This document shows, piece by piece, positions 18,145 through 27,730 of a stretch of 64,000 nucleotides of DNA. The notes beneath the pieces were generated by a model. The model saw only the letters and a program-made list of their open reading frames with translations, did no database searches and was not told the DNA's origin. Location of the stretch: contig NZ_FOHU01000016.1 of the NCBI RefSeq assembly GCF_900111615.1, positions 1 through 64,000 of the forward strand, read 5' to 3'. The DNA comes from Natronincola peptidivorans. Lineage in GTDB: Bacteria > Bacillota > Clostridia > Peptostreptococcales > Natronincolaceae. Both the position numbers and the translations under genes were made by a program. Positions within the stretch are counted from its first letter, which is position 1. Every line of letters begins with the position of its first letter.

Positions 18145-18362
18145 CACCCTTTGACTATGTATTCACTACCTCCACTAATGGGATTTCCTAATACTTGATT
18201 AGACCTTCAGATAATGTATAGAGTTATATACAAAACAAATAATAAAAATGACATTAATATCTTATCCATAGAAATGAGTAGGTTTAAAATTCAGTAAAAC
18301 GTTTATTTCTTAATCAACACAGTATTATAAAATAATACAAATTCGTTTAAACAGGAGGTTTC

Positions 18363-18947
18363 ATGAAAATACATGATGATCTAACCTACTATATAAAAAA
18401 ACAAGCTTTAGATGCAGGAGCATTGTTGGCCGGCTTTACAAAAATAAGAAGAGTTGAACCAGTAATTATACTTGGTTTCTCTTTCACAGATACTTGGTTT
18501 TTTAAACATCCTCTAAGTATTTCAAAGCTACTGGGCAAAACTTCTGCTACAAGCATACATGTTCAGGATGTAATCGCTAAGACTTTAAAGTCTCAGGGTT
18601 ATAAAGCTGAATATAAAACCATTTGGTCATTATATGGTGATTTCCGTCCTCTTGCTGTTTCGGCTGGACTCGGGGACTGGGGCAGAAACGGTATTATCGT
18701 AAATAAAGAGCATGGAGCAGGTCTTCTTTTTGCTGCCATTTTTACTGATGCACCTCTAGAAATAACTTCTCCTAAAGCTAGACCAACACAAGATCACCAA
18801 CAGCATTGTATAGATTGCCAGCAATGTATCAGTTCATGTCCAGCAAAAGCTTTTGAAAACAATAAATTCCATACCTTTCGCTGCCTTCCTTATGCTATTA
18901 AAGGATGTTCTGAATGTTTGAAGATATGTAAAGGAAGATTATCATAA
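18363..18947 (+). CDS. QueG-like double [4Fe-4S] cluster protein, short form
   Basis: A 194-residue protein with the SAGLGDWGRNGIIVN motif of epoxyqueuosine reductase relatives. A C-terminal ferredoxin module has CIDCQQCISSCP and CLPYAIKGCSECLKIC as its two cluster motifs. It is about half the length of QueG and lacks the HEAT-like tail, so it is a shorter relative of unknown role in electron transfer. AGGAGG precedes ATG 18363. It stands alone. Confidence 0.75.
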   Translation: MKIHDDLTYYIKKQALDAGALLAGFTKIRRVEPVIILGFSFTDTWFFKHPLSISKLLGKTSATSIHVQDVIAKTLKSQGYKAEYKTIWSLYGDFRPLAVSAGLGDWGRNGIIVNKEHGAGLLFAAIFTDAPLEITSPKARPTQDHQQHCIDCQQCISSCPAKAFENNKFHTFRCLPYAIKGCSECLKICKGRLS

Positions 18948-19085
18948 AGAATAGCAGTTGCCATGACTATTTAATCACAATTACTTCTCCATCACTTACT
19001 AAATTCTTATCACTGGAACAACCCCAAAGAAATAACAAAAATATAATTACTACAAAAGCTATCAACCGTTGCATAAGATGTAAGG

Positions 19086-19260
19086 GGCAGAAAAATCGTT
19101 CTTTACCATCGTAGGGAAGGCCCCCTGTGGCCTTCCGAATTATGGTTTATATTTGTCAGCATGGAACGACACACAGGAGACCACAGGTCTCCCCTACAAT
19201 TGCATATTGTCATTGTGTAGAGGCGGTCTTTGACCGCCTGTTAATGACGGATTTTACATC
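19086..19260. repeat. Interspersed hairpin repeat, family 1, copy d
   Basis: A full-length copy with all three hairpins, almost colinear with copy a at 4841-5011. It abuts and slightly overlaps the 3' end of the metallophosphoesterase gene, so the gene's final codons and stop may come from the repeat. It fills most of the gap after the QueG-like gene. Confidence 0.8.
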
Positions 19261-20108
19261 TGCAAAGTAACCACCACAATCTCCGGTCTGTTAAAGATTC
19301 TAACAGGAATTATACTATTACCAAGGCCTCTACTGACAATCATGGTTGATTGCTTTTGTATATGGACACCACTTGTGTACTTAGGAAACAGTCCTTGTTC
19401 TGGTGCTACTAGTCCTCCAATAAAAGGGATTCTAAATTGCCCTCCATGGGCATGCCCTGAAAAAATGATGTCTATATTTTCATCTGCATATAGGTCAAAA
19501 AGCTCTGGTCTATGGGAAAGTAAAATTTGAAAAACTGAATCATCTGCTAGGCCTGCCAGATGCTCTTCTAATTTAGATGTGTTCGTGCTTTCCATATAGC
19601 TAGATGTCAAAAAATCTGGATCCGATAAGCCTAATATCTCTATCATTGCCCCGTCTTTTATCAAGTTAACTTTAGTATCATCAAGTATCTGTACATCACT
19701 GTTTTGCAGTCTCTGGCTAATATTTTCATATTCACCAGACCATGCTTCGTGATTTCCTGAAACATAGTAGATAGGAGCAATTTTCATTGCACCATCTATA
19801 AATTCCATTGCAGTTTCAAGGTCATACTTTCTTCTGTCAATCAAGTCCCCTGTGACAACAATGATGTCAGGAGAAGCTGCTTCAACCTTCTTTAATAAAC
19901 CTTCCTGATTTTTTCCAAACTTTTTATTATGTAGATCCGAAATATGAACAATCCTGTATCCATTGAATTCATTCGGTATTTTAGTATTACTGTAATCAAT
20001 CTTGGTTGTAGTTATAGCATTATTCTGCCATACAAAAAATAAAGATAGGATTAAAACAATAATAGCTGCAGTAAGGAGGATTCTAGTTTTCTTATATTTT
20101 TTACCCAT
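19254..20108 (-). CDS. Membrane-anchored metallophosphoesterase
   Basis: An N-terminal membrane helix (ILLTAAIIVLILSLFFVW) is followed by the calcineurin-like motifs in order: HISDLHNKKFG, VVTGDLIDR, YYVSGNHEAW, LLSHRPE and FSGHAHGGQFR. These bind two metal ions. The form with one N-terminal helix and an outside catalytic domain is the YkuE/YaeI-like group that acts on cell-envelope phosphoesters. The length of 284 residues is usual. Confidence 0.9.
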   Translation of the reverse strand: MGKKYKKTRILLTAAIIVLILSLFFVWQNNAITTTKIDYSNTKIPNEFNGYRIVHISDLHNKKFGKNQEGLLKKVEAASPDIIVVTGDLIDRRKYDLETAMEFIDGAMKIAPIYYVSGNHEAWSGEYENISQRLQNSDVQILDDTKVNLIKDGAMIEILGLSDPDFLTSSYMESTNTSKLEEHLAGLADDSVFQILLSHRPELFDLYADENIDIIFSGHAHGGQFRIPFIGGLVAPEQGLFPKYTSGVHIQKQSTMIVSRGLGNSIIPVRIFNRPEIVVVTLQM

Positions 20109-20378
20109 GTTTCACTTCCTTAGATAGTATATAGCCTTTAGGCATCGTCGAAATTCTGCAGTCTTACATAGATTTTATATTAGCTTCATACCAGTCAACT
20201 TCTATAATATTTTCTCTACCCTCTTTATAATGACGGATTAAATAAATATTTGTTTCAACCTAGGAGATATTCCATTCTCCTTTAAGTAATTCCTTCCCAC
20301 CCTTCATTAAATTTTTCTTTCTTTTTTCTATTGGTTTTGCATTGATTTTTGCTACAGTTTTATGTTGCTAAAAAGATA

Positions 20379-20564
20379 TTATGATTGCTTCCTCTCATAT
20401 AGCCCCACTGCTATGCCATATAATATTAATGCTATTGCAAAAGCAGTGAATCTAATAACTCCTGTATTTTTATCAAGGAAATTTAAAACCTTTGTTACCA
20501 CCTGATAAATTATAATCCCCATTATGAACGGCATAAATCGTTTAATTTTATCTAGTTTAAACAT
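20379..20564 (-). CDS. Small membrane protein (61 aa)
   Basis: From ATG 20564 (AAGGAGCGATATT in front) the protein has two hydrophobic segments, MPFIMGIIIYQVVTKVL and FTAFAIALILYGIAVGL, and a polar tail. A longer frame up to 20741 runs through a family 1 repeat and was rejected. No family recognised. Confidence 0.6.
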   Translation of the reverse strand: MFKLDKIKRFMPFIMGIIIYQVVTKVLNFLDKNTGVIRFTAFAIALILYGIAVGLYERKQS

Positions 20565-20665
20565 AATATCGCTCCTTATGATGTCAATTTTATTAAATTC
20601 TTCAATGAAGGCACTAGTCTTTAAGGTAGTTTTTTTACATCTAATTCGTCTCAAAAATAAAAAAC

Positions 20666-20790
20666 ACAGTAAAAACATTATTTGCCATCGTAGGGAAGGC
20701 CCCCTGTGGCCTTCCGCATTAGGATTTGTATTTATCACCATGGAACGACACAGAGGTCGTTCCCTACAAAATCATTATTGAACATAATCC
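20666..20790. repeat. Interspersed hairpin repeat, family 1, copy e
   Basis: It contains GGGAAGGCCCCCTGTGGCC and GGAACGACACAGAGGTCGTTCC but lacks the GGCGGTC hairpin. It lies between the small membrane protein and a terminator; the remainder of 20565-21070 holds no gene. Confidence 0.8.
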
Positions 20791-20961
20791 ATCTTGTACA
20801 TGATAATAACTTTCTACATAATGATGCTAAGGTCCTCTTAAATCATACTATTTCTATTATATTATAGATAAACTAAATAACTATCTATCCGCTTTAATCC
20901 TCACCCCATTAGATAGGTACCAAGAAAATGTATTATAACTTAAGTTTTGCAGCAAAACTCC

Positions 20962-21006
20962 AAAAAAGAAATAACCACCGACAAAATAAGTGGTTATTTC
21001 TTTTTT
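20962..21006. terminator. Bidirectional terminator downstream of the VOC gene
   Basis: Arms AAAAAGAAATAACCAC and GTGGTTATTTCTTTTT form a stem flanked by A and T runs on either side, about 65 bp beyond the stop of the VOC gene at 21071. Confidence 0.8.
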
Positions 21007-21070
21007 AATACCATTGACAATTCTTTAAGATATTTTCCCTTCAATTGTCATGTTCTTAAATTTAGGTGAA

Positions 21071-21529
21071 TTATATACAGCTTTTAACAAAATCAATAGG
21101 AAACATGGTTCTCTCAGCTGTCTCTTCAACGGATAACCCCTGCTTTAGGAAGCGCTTTACAACGATTTCCATGCTTTCAGCCACCTCAATTATATGCATA
21201 TCAGGATCAAAGAAGCGTACCACCCGTTGTCCCCAGCTATACTCCTTCACATGATGGAGATATTTAATGTCAGCATATTTTCCCAGATGCTCTATAAAGC
21301 TATCTAAATCCTCTTCTTCAAAGTACAACTGGAAATTTTTTGGGCATTGGAGCATTTCATTTTTGTCAAAACCAACTAGCTCAGCATAGCCTTCTTGAAG
21401 AGAAAACATCCCTTCAAATCCAACATGAGGACCTATATCAAAAACTATTTTTTGCTTTAACACCTCAATGTAAAACTTTTTAGATGCCTCAATGTCTTTT
21501 ACCGCAAGTAATGGACCACCAAATTTCAT
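21071..21529 (-). CDS. VOC family protein with C-terminal extension
   Basis: The N-terminal part is a glyoxalase-fold module (GGPLLAVKDIEASKKFYIEVL, then VVRFFDPDMHIIEVAE as the second metal-site strand). About 30 extra residues at the end (VKRFLKQGLSVEETAERTMF) look helical and resemble a short recognition-helix motif. Substrate unknown. The AraC-type regulator gene lies immediately upstream in the same direction, suggesting co-regulation. Confidence 0.8.
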   Translation of the reverse strand: MKFGGPLLAVKDIEASKKFYIEVLKQKIVFDIGPHVGFEGMFSLQEGYAELVGFDKNEMLQCPKNFQLYFEEEDLDSFIEHLGKYADIKYLHHVKEYSWGQRVVRFFDPDMHIIEVAESMEIVVKRFLKQGLSVEETAERTMFPIDFVKSCI

Positions 21530-21561
21530 TATATTTCTCCCCTTTACTAAAAATTGTACTT

Positions 21562-22395
21562 TTAGTATATATCAAAGATACTGCTATTCATTGTAAAATT
21601 CGGACATGTTTTCATAAACTCCTTAGGTGACTTGCCGCATATGGACTTAAAGGTATGAATAAAATGTGCTTGATCGTAAAACCCTGATACTTGTCCTATA
21701 TCAGTATATGAGCAATCCCCACCACTCATCTCCAGTAATACATTTTGAATCCTAATAATATTTGATACAGTTTTTAAGCTGGCCCCCAGATAATCATTGG
21801 CAATACGATTTAAATGTCTCTGACTATAGCGCTGTATTTCTGCCAATTCCTTCACAGATAAACAGCCTTTGCTTCCTTTTATACTCTCTAATACTGAAAG
21901 CAACACTTGTGGATAAGGTCTTTTTTGTATATAGGATAGCAAAACCCTATTCACTCTATCAATAAAATCATTCAGATTTTTAGCACCTTCAAAGACATCT
22001 AAAATAAGTGAGTGTAATTGACTATTTATTTGGGTTAACGGTATTTGTCTATTCGCTAAATCAGATTGATTTATACCGGTTAAAAAATAAAGTCCACCAG
22101 GTAGAAATTCTATAAATAACTGCATTGGGTGATCATTTAAATCATTCTTTACGATAGATGTTTTTGTAGTTGTTCCCCATAGCAAGCTTGTGAATGCAGC
22201 ACCATTAAAAGTGAATATCAAGCATCCACTTGCATCAGGAATCAAGGTTAAGGTATCCGAAGCAACACCCCTGCTTTCAAAAGTGATTGTATACTTTGCA
22301 ACATACCTCTTTAAAGCCTCACATGGGGCAACAAATATTTGATTTTCAGTTCCCAACCTGCCATGTAGTACTTTATCTATAAGTTTCTCTCTCAT
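21562..22395 (-). CDS. AraC-family transcriptional regulator
   Basis: The 277-residue protein has a DUF6597/cupin-like sensory N-terminus. The C-terminal AraC domain has two helix-turn-helix motifs, LSVKELAEIQRYSQRHLNRIANDYLG and YTDIGQVSGFYDQAHFIHTFKSICGKSPKEF, the second being the AraC signature. It lies between a pyridoxamine-oxidase-fold gene (10 bp upstream) and a VOC gene, both in the same direction, so these probably form one operon. Confidence 0.88.
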   Translation of the reverse strand: MREKLIDKVLHGRLGTENQIFVAPCEALKRYVAKYTITFESRGVASDTLTLIPDASGCLIFTFNGAAFTSLLWGTTTKTSIVKNDLNDHPMQLFIEFLPGGLYFLTGINQSDLANRQIPLTQINSQLHSLILDVFEGAKNLNDFIDRVNRVLLSYIQKRPYPQVLLSVLESIKGSKGCLSVKELAEIQRYSQRHLNRIANDYLGASLKTVSNIIRIQNVLLEMSGGDCSYTDIGQVSGFYDQAHFIHTFKSICGKSPKEFMKTCPNFTMNSSIFDIY

Positions 22396-22404
22396 TGCTA
22401 TGCA

Positions 22405-22875
22405 CTACCGTCTTGCCTTACCAGAAATATGTTCAATCTTTATTCTTATTACTTTACTAGCTTTACCTCTCTTTTGAATATGCTCTTTTCCTTCTTCAAT
22501 ATAATCTGGTGAATACTTATTTAGTATTTCTAAAAGAACCATATTCTTTTCATCATCAGGAACTTCCATTGCCCTTCCAAATACAATTACGCTCTGATAT
22601 TTTGTACTAAATTTATCAGGCAAAACTTCAGCTTCCCCTACTACACAAAAAGATACTTTATCATTGTTCTTTATATTATCTAATTTATGTCCTTCTACGG
22701 CACAATGAAAATATATTGAACCATCAATGTAAATATGGTTTATGGGCACACCATAAGGAAATCCGTCTTCACTTACAGTTGACAGAACACCATAAAGGCT
22801 TTTATCTAAAATTTCTAAAGCTTCATCTTTTTGCAGTTCCCTATCTTTTCTTCTCATTTCTCTAATCATGTTCAT
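22405..22875 (-). CDS. Pyridoxamine 5'-phosphate oxidase-like (NimA-type) flavoprotein
   Basis: A 156-residue split-barrel protein starting REMRRKDRELQKDEALEIL, with YGVLSTVSEDGFPYGVPINHI and IYFHCAVEGHKLDNIKNNDKVSFCVVG, the sequence pattern of NimA-like FMN-binding proteins. Relatives include nitroimidazole-resistance reductases. The stop is 10 bp from the AraC gene start, so they are probably co-transcribed. Confidence 0.88.
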   Translation of the reverse strand: MNMIREMRRKDRELQKDEALEILDKSLYGVLSTVSEDGFPYGVPINHIYIDGSIYFHCAVEGHKLDNIKNNDKVSFCVVGEAEVLPDKFSTKYQSVIVFGRAMEVPDDEKNMVLLEILNKYSPDYIEEGKEHIQKRGKASKVIRIKIEHISGKARR

Positions 22876-22889
22876 TCTCCTTATTTTTT

Positions 22890-23078
22890 CTAATTTTTCT
22901 TTTGGCTAATCCATACTCCATATTTGAACATAGCAATAAGAGCGGCCACTGTACCTACTATAATAGTGAAATCTCCATATTTTAAGCCTATTATGAATAA
23001 TCCAACTACACCTAGGATTAGTCCAGCATATAGCAATTTCTCTGGTATAAACTGATTAATAATCTCTACTATCTTCAT
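22890..23078 (-). CDS. Small membrane protein (62 aa)
   Basis: Two hydrophobic segments (LLYAGLILGVVGLFIIG and FTIIVGTVAALIAMFKYG) separated by a short acidic turn. It lies 14 bp upstream of the NimA-like gene and in the same direction, with AGGAGC before its ATG, and may start that operon. No family recognised. Confidence 0.6.
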   Translation of the reverse strand: MKIVEIINQFIPEKLLYAGLILGVVGLFIIGLKYGDFTIIVGTVAALIAMFKYGVWISQKKN

Positions 23079-23126
23079 AATTATTTCAGCTCCTTTAACT
23101 ATTTTTATACAAGCTTTATATATATT

Positions 23127-23927
23127 TTACACTTGCTTATATGCTGCTTTTTTTCTTAATGTCAAATACAACACTACGATTATGCAGGCAATAGCAGGAG
23201 ATATAAATACATAAACTAAATCACTGGATAAACTAATAGTATTTTGATACAAGAGGCTTAGTGACTTTACCCATGGATTTAGATTTGAAGTGAAAAGATT
23301 TGGCAGGTTTCCTATAGCTACCATAGGGATCATTAATAATGCTATCCTCCAAAAATTATTTTGAACAAGCCTTTCACTGAGTGTAAAGTAATTTTCATTT
23401 CCTTCTTCCATAACGGTAGCTAGTGGTGCAAATTGATATTTTATTCCAAGGTATATAAGAGGTATTGCAAATATCAATAGTATTAAATACTTTAATAGCC
23501 TGGCTTCTATAGAAAGGAATATCCCTGATCCAATCAATGCTATGGGTAATATAATCAGTCCAAAAACAATACTTATTCCAATAAAAGAATAGACCCTCTC
23601 CTTCGCCCTTACAAATGCTTCCCTAAATGTGATGAACTTTCCACTGTAACAATTTGAAATGGAAATATACATTGTTACCTTCAACTTCATCTCAAAATAA
23701 AGTAACAGAAGACCTATTGGCAGAGCTATAGCGAGAGTTATGAAATATGACGTACTAGGTACAAAAATGGTCCTAGCATATAATAATACAGTTCTAATCA
23801 CAGAGATGAGAAAACTAAGTAGTGATATTTTTAGTAAAAGCTTATAATTGTTCTTATATAGAGATAAACTTTCTCTAACGACTTCTACTATTTCCAATTT
23901 ATAAATATTGGGGATCTTATTTTCCAT
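23127..23927 (-). CDS. Integral membrane protein, about six helices
   Basis: The 266-residue protein has six hydrophobic segments spaced along its length and a cytoplasmic-looking N-terminus (LEIVEVVRESLSLYKNNYKLLL). This start and the GKFITFREAF loop resemble the DUF975/YciC-like family of poorly characterised membrane proteins, but the match is loose. It lies upstream of the small membrane protein in the same direction. Confidence 0.65.
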   Translation of the reverse strand: MENKIPNIYKLEIVEVVRESLSLYKNNYKLLLKISLLSFLISVIRTVLLYARTIFVPSTSYFITLAIALPIGLLLLYFEMKLKVTMYISISNCYSGKFITFREAFVRAKERVYSFIGISIVFGLIILPIALIGSGIFLSIEARLLKYLILLIFAIPLIYLGIKYQFAPLATVMEEGNENYFTLSERLVQNNFWRIALLMIPMVAIGNLPNLFTSNLNPWVKSLSLLYQNTISLSSDLVYVFISPAIACIIVVLYLTLRKKAAYKQV

Positions 23928-24224
23928 GATTCTGCCTCCCTGTATACAGTTATATTATTTCCCTACGGTTGTTACATCACGTTAGACATAAGAATAAAAA
24001 AATACTCGTAAATTATTTTTAGCATTGAGTAATGAGATCCTCCTTTTAAGACCATTTAGAAAAATCCATAATCCACGCACCCTACACTTTTAAAAGTATA
24101 TGCACCAATGATGTGATTTTTCCAGTCAAAAGAAAGTCATAGACTGAATAATATATTGCTCCAAAAACTATTGCAGCAATGACTAAGTTGAAGGCAATGC
24201 CGCCTAAGTCAAAAAGAGATTTTT
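23928..24224. other. Gene-free stretch with a start-less hydrophobic frame
   Basis: No gene with a start and ribosome site is seen. On the minus strand, 24084-24235 stays open for about 50 codons (FKTKKSLFDLGGIAFNLVIA ... HILLKV) and looks like a membrane segment. It has neither an ATG nor an AGGAGG, and its upstream side runs into a repeat. It may be the relic of a small membrane protein gene. Confidence 0.35.
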
Positions 24225-24520
24225 TTGTTTTGAACAATATACGCCGATAATAGTATAAATGGCCTTAAAAAATCACATTGATATTTATACCCACTGTTTT
24301 GGATAAGAAGGTTTTTAAAATATAGTGCTTTATTTTGATAATTGTGTCAGTTCTTGTTACAATCGACATGTAGGTATTAGTATGTAAGACGAAAAAGACG
24401 CAGAAAAATCATTCTTTACTATCATAGGCACGCCCCTTGTTACGTTCCACATTAGGATTGGTATTTATCAGCATGGAACGACACAGAGGTCGCTCCCTAC
24501 CAAATCGTTGCTTCACAGCG
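24225..24520. repeat. Composite repeat: family 3 plus family 1, copy f
   Basis: It begins GAACAATATACGCCGATAAT, shared with 27735-27755. It continues through the ATAGTGCTTTATTTTGATAA block also found at 16575 and ends with the family 1 hairpin unit. It is the most complete composite in the window, about 295 bp. Confidence 0.75.
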
Positions 24521-24569
24521 TCTTTATAAGATTTCCCGAAAAAATATATATCGGATAGGAGGAAATAAT

Positions 24570-24887
24570 ATGGAAAATTTTAGAGATATAGAAGCTATTC
24601 ATCGCTTTGTAAAGGAAAATAAATACACTATGTTATACTTTTCTCTAAATAATTGTGGTGTATGCGAAGATTTATTACCTAAAATTAAAACCCTCTTGAA
24701 GCTATATCCCCAGATCAATTGTGGCAAAATAGAGGCTGATAAGTATCCAGAGACAAAGGGAGCTTTTAGTATATTCACTTTTCCATGTATACTTTTTTAT
24801 ATTGATGGTAAGGAACTAATACGTGAAGCTAGATTTATTAGTATCAACCAATTAGAAGAAAAGCTGAAAAGATATTTTATGCTATAG
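24570..24887 (+). CDS. Thioredoxin-like protein
   Basis: The 105-residue protein has the thioredoxin fold pattern: YTMLYFSLNNCGVCEDLLPK with a CGVC redox motif, and TFPCILFYIDG containing the cis-proline region. AGGAGG precedes ATG 24570. It is likely a cytoplasmic thiol-disulfide protein. It is alone on the plus strand in a minus-strand region. Confidence 0.85.
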   Translation: MENFRDIEAIHRFVKENKYTMLYFSLNNCGVCEDLLPKIKTLLKLYPQINCGKIEADKYPETKGAFSIFTFPCILFYIDGKELIREARFISINQLEEKLKRYFML

Positions 24888-24932
24888 CTTTATGCATAGT
24901 TTGAAATGTGCACAAATTTAAATTGCAGTCTA

Positions 24933-25015
24933 TCGAGGTCCTATTCCCATCACCTTGGAATTGGACTCAAAAGGATTGCCTTTTGACAGTGTTTGGCACC
25001 CAGTGATATCGACTA
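24933..25015. repeat. Fragment of the attC-like palindrome family
   Basis: The block TATTCCCATCACCTTGGAAT with the following TGGACTCAAAAGGATTGCC matches the corresponding part of the palindrome at 30952-31163 and, more distantly, those at 34133 and 41413. Core boxes are not preserved. It follows the 3' end of the gene at 25041, the position an attC would occupy in a cassette. Confidence 0.45.
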
Positions 25016-25040
25016 TGTGAGATCTGAATTGCTGTCTTTT

Positions 25041-25568
25041 TCAATTAGAGTTCTTCTGACGAAGACCATTATAGTAAACAGTCCCCCCTGCTATTAAGGA
25101 CATTAAAAGTGGAACTCCAGGAAAAGTACTTCGAGCAGCATTTTCTGTTAGTACTACCACCTTCAAAACATCAATATTTAGACCATAACCCAGCATTTGA
25201 ATAATTAAGAAGGTTATAATATAAATATATAAAGGTTGATTATTAGTTGGTTTCCATTTAGAATCTTTATACTTTATGTCTTCAAACCTTATATAAATTT
25301 TTCCATATAGAATTGTCATAATTCCTAAGTGAATTAAGACATAGTATAAGACTCGCCCTATTGTATCAATGTAAAGCTGGGGGAAATAATAACTACCAAT
25401 AGTACTAAATATCAACATACTAGCCCCTAAGATAAGTGATCCCTTTGCCAATAGCCTAAGTCTTCTTGGTAAATCTGTAATAACTACAAAAATTATACTC
25501 CCTACCAGTAACATAAAGGTTGACCCTAAAACAATTCCTTCTGTATTCATTTCTATCCATCCTCTCAT
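25041..25568 (-). CDS. Membrane protein (175 aa), unknown
   Basis: Five hydrophobic segments are visible, beginning with GIVLGSTFMLLVGSIIFVVI. The first in-frame start is used; a second ATG at residue 6 (MNTEGIVLG) would also give a complete protein. The 3' end is followed by a fragment of the attC-like repeat family. No known family. Confidence 0.55.
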   Translation of the reverse strand: MRGWIEMNTEGIVLGSTFMLLVGSIIFVVITDLPRRLRLLAKGSLILGASMLIFSTIGSYYFPQLYIDTIGRVLYYVLIHLGIMTILYGKIYIRFEDIKYKDSKWKPTNNQPLYIYIITFLIIQMLGYGLNIDVLKVVVLTENAARSTFPGVPLLMSLIAGGTVYYNGLRQKNSN

Positions 25569-25749
25569 AGAAGGACCCTATTTTATACTAAATCTATTGT
25601 AGATTGGGCTTTCATAAATATAATATAAGAAAAATACTAGCTGCATATGATTTTAAAAAGTATATAGCTACTATATTGTTATCCGATACCTTACATCCTT
25701 AGAACCAGTGGACGTTATAAGCCAACCTCTCTACAATATAGTTAGTACG

Positions 25750-26157
25750 CTATTTTTGTTCAATTTCAGTAACACATTCACTTTTAATCTTTTCAACCAG
25801 AAATTGTAGGGCATCAATAACATGTGGTCTGATGTCGCCCCCTATCAGCACATACATTATGTCGTCACCAAGTTCAAGCTGACCTTCATTAAGCCAAACC
25901 CTGACATGGAAGATACCCTCCATCTTATAGGTTTCAGCAATTGCAGCATCAACCTTTGCTGCATCATACGAGAATTCCATTCCCTTAACCATCGAACCAT
26001 CATCAATTCCTTGGCGCACCTTGGCTTTGGGGGTTTGGCGTACAACGCCATTATGCACTAAAAACATCCCTTCCTGCAAAGCCGCCGGATCAGCCTTTGC
26101 TTCTTTGAGCCATTCATCGATTGATGGTGATTGTTTATTTATTTTCTCATTGTTCAT
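25750..26157 (-). CDS. MoaE-like protein (molybdopterin synthase large-subunit family)
   Basis: The 135-residue protein follows the MoaE pattern: GMFLVHNGVVRQTPKAKVR near the start, FSYDAAKV, then IFHVRVWLNEGQLELGDDIMYVLIGGDIRPHVIDAL. The catalytic lysine/tryptophan stretch (PFWKRE in Escherichia coli) is replaced by ECVTEIE and the HR motif by IRP. Activity as a molybdopterin synthase is therefore uncertain. No other molybdenum cofactor gene is nearby. Confidence 0.65.
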   Translation of the reverse strand: MNNEKINKQSPSIDEWLKEAKADPAALQEGMFLVHNGVVRQTPKAKVRQGIDDGSMVKGMEFSYDAAKVDAAIAETYKMEGIFHVRVWLNEGQLELGDDIMYVLIGGDIRPHVIDALQFLVEKIKSECVTEIEQK

Positions 26158-26363
26158 AAATTAATACACTCCTTTTTTATTTTGGTAAATACTAATAGCC
26201 TAAAATCAAAATACAAAAAAGCTTTAAATTAGCATTTGCTATTGATAGTCCCATAGTTATCTGCTTTCCTATAAAAACTATATCATTCCGCCAACCTTCT
26301 ACCTGCAACATTCTAAAGAGCATATTGTGTCACATTTTTAAATTAGTAGAAAGCGTAACATCT

Positions 26364-27329
26364 TCAGTTTACAATAGAAATTTTATTTTCATTATCAGAA
26401 TAAATGCCTTTGTATGTAAAACTTAAGAGGTACTCTCCAGCTTCCTCAGCAGTTATAGGTACCACTGCACCATCCCATTTGGCAAGTTCAAGAAAACCAT
26501 CTTTTCTTAAAAACACAGCTAATGTATGGGGTTTTCCTTCATCTTCTGTTCTATAACATACCTGTATATTATGAATCTCTTTATCGAAGTTTGCTAAAAT
26601 CATCGGCAATATATCATTTCCATCTTGATCACGAACCCAGTCTATTTCAATAACAGGGTTAGACGATCTTACTGTATTTCCCTTTAAAGCCCATGATATA
26701 GACCATATTTCATCTATCTCATTATCATAACCAGAATAGTAATTATCTTTTTCCATAAAATGTGCATATAAGGTTAGCTGGGAATCTGGCATAGGAAACT
26801 CCCATACATCACACAGTTCCACTATATCCTCTTTATTTCCAGTGTATGACCAACCTATGAACATATACGCTTCATATAGTGAATTGGTGCAAATAGCTAC
26901 TGTTGCCATTTCTCCTTCTTCATAGAATCCTTCACCTATATAGGCAGATGCACTAAAAGGTGCACCAATGATTGAAACCTCATAACCTGTTTCGTCACCC
27001 CTATCTTTTGCTACATCTACAAAGTTGGCAGCTATGTTTATATCTTCCCTTCCCATTGTAAAACTGTAGGTTGAAGAATCACTAAACTCTACTCCATCTA
27101 TAGTCCAATTCACAAACTCGTACCCTTCATAGGCTCCCGCTTCTATTGTTACTGTATCCTCTGGCTCGTAGAGTGCCGTGCCGTCCGTCCATCCCCCTCC
27201 TGTTGGATTAGCTACTAATTGTACTGCATAAATTGATGATTCTTCTTCAGAGGTACACCCTTGAAGGCTTAACATCATTGCAAGGGTTAGTAAAAGAGCT
27301 AATATTTTTTTTACCTTCTTTTGTTTCAT
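26364..27329 (-). CDS. Lipoprotein with InlB-type beta repeats
   Basis: A signal peptide ends in the lipobox MLSLQGC. Two or three InlB B-repeat-like modules follow (VQLVANPTGGGWTDG...YEFVNWTIDGVEF...YSFTMGREDINIAANF; then EVSIIGAPFSASAYIGEGFYEEGEMATVA...FIGWSY...LTLYAHF). The last 110 residues form a different domain. It should be exposed on the cell surface as a small adhesive or scaffolding lipoprotein. Confidence 0.75.
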   Translation of the reverse strand: MKQKKVKKILALLLTLAMMLSLQGCTSEEESSIYAVQLVANPTGGGWTDGTALYEPEDTVTIEAGAYEGYEFVNWTIDGVEFSDSSTYSFTMGREDINIAANFVDVAKDRGDETGYEVSIIGAPFSASAYIGEGFYEEGEMATVAICTNSLYEAYMFIGWSYTGNKEDIVELCDVWEFPMPDSQLTLYAHFMEKDNYYSGYDNEIDEIWSISWALKGNTVRSSNPVIEIDWVRDQDGNDILPMILANFDKEIHNIQVCYRTEDEGKPHTLAVFLRKDGFLELAKWDGAVVPITAEEAGEYLLSFTYKGIYSDNENKISIVN

Positions 27330-27560
27330 AGACTTTAGTCCTCCCTTTTTAGTTATACTATTGTCATATAAATCATTATTTGAAATATATTTATATGCTG
27401 CAATCTAAATAATGCCATATACTCCATTCATCTTTTAAACTCTAATCATATTATATAATTACTATATTTCTTCTAATAATTTACACAAAAAAATCGATTT
27501 TTCTTATGAAAAACCTCCAGTTTTTTTACACTGTTTCCTATCTTTGTTAATTATTTAACC

Positions 27561-27700
27561 TAGCATCTATTTAGGACCTTTAAGCAGTAATAATTCTACT
27601 ACTTATCTTAATTATTTCTACTAAATATTACAAATTCCTCTAACCTCCATCATTTTATTTGTAATTTGTTTTGATTCTATAATAAACATTGCGGTAGTTA
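27561..27700. repeat. Family 2 interspersed repeat, copy 1
   Basis: A run beginning TAGCATCTATTTAGGACC and containing TTCTACTACTTATCTTAAT and CTCCATCATTTTATTTG recurs at 31914-32070 and 43570-43745. It is non-coding. It sits within an 810-bp gene-free stretch (27330-28139) that also holds the next composite repeat and nothing else I can identify. Confidence 0.65.
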
Positions 27701-27730
27701 ATTCTCCAGCGATTGTTATAGAAACCTTTT

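Noticed and set aside
20565-20741. N-terminal extension of the small membrane protein gene
   Set aside because: The extension is translated from a family 1 repeat; a strong ribosome site lies directly before ATG 20564.
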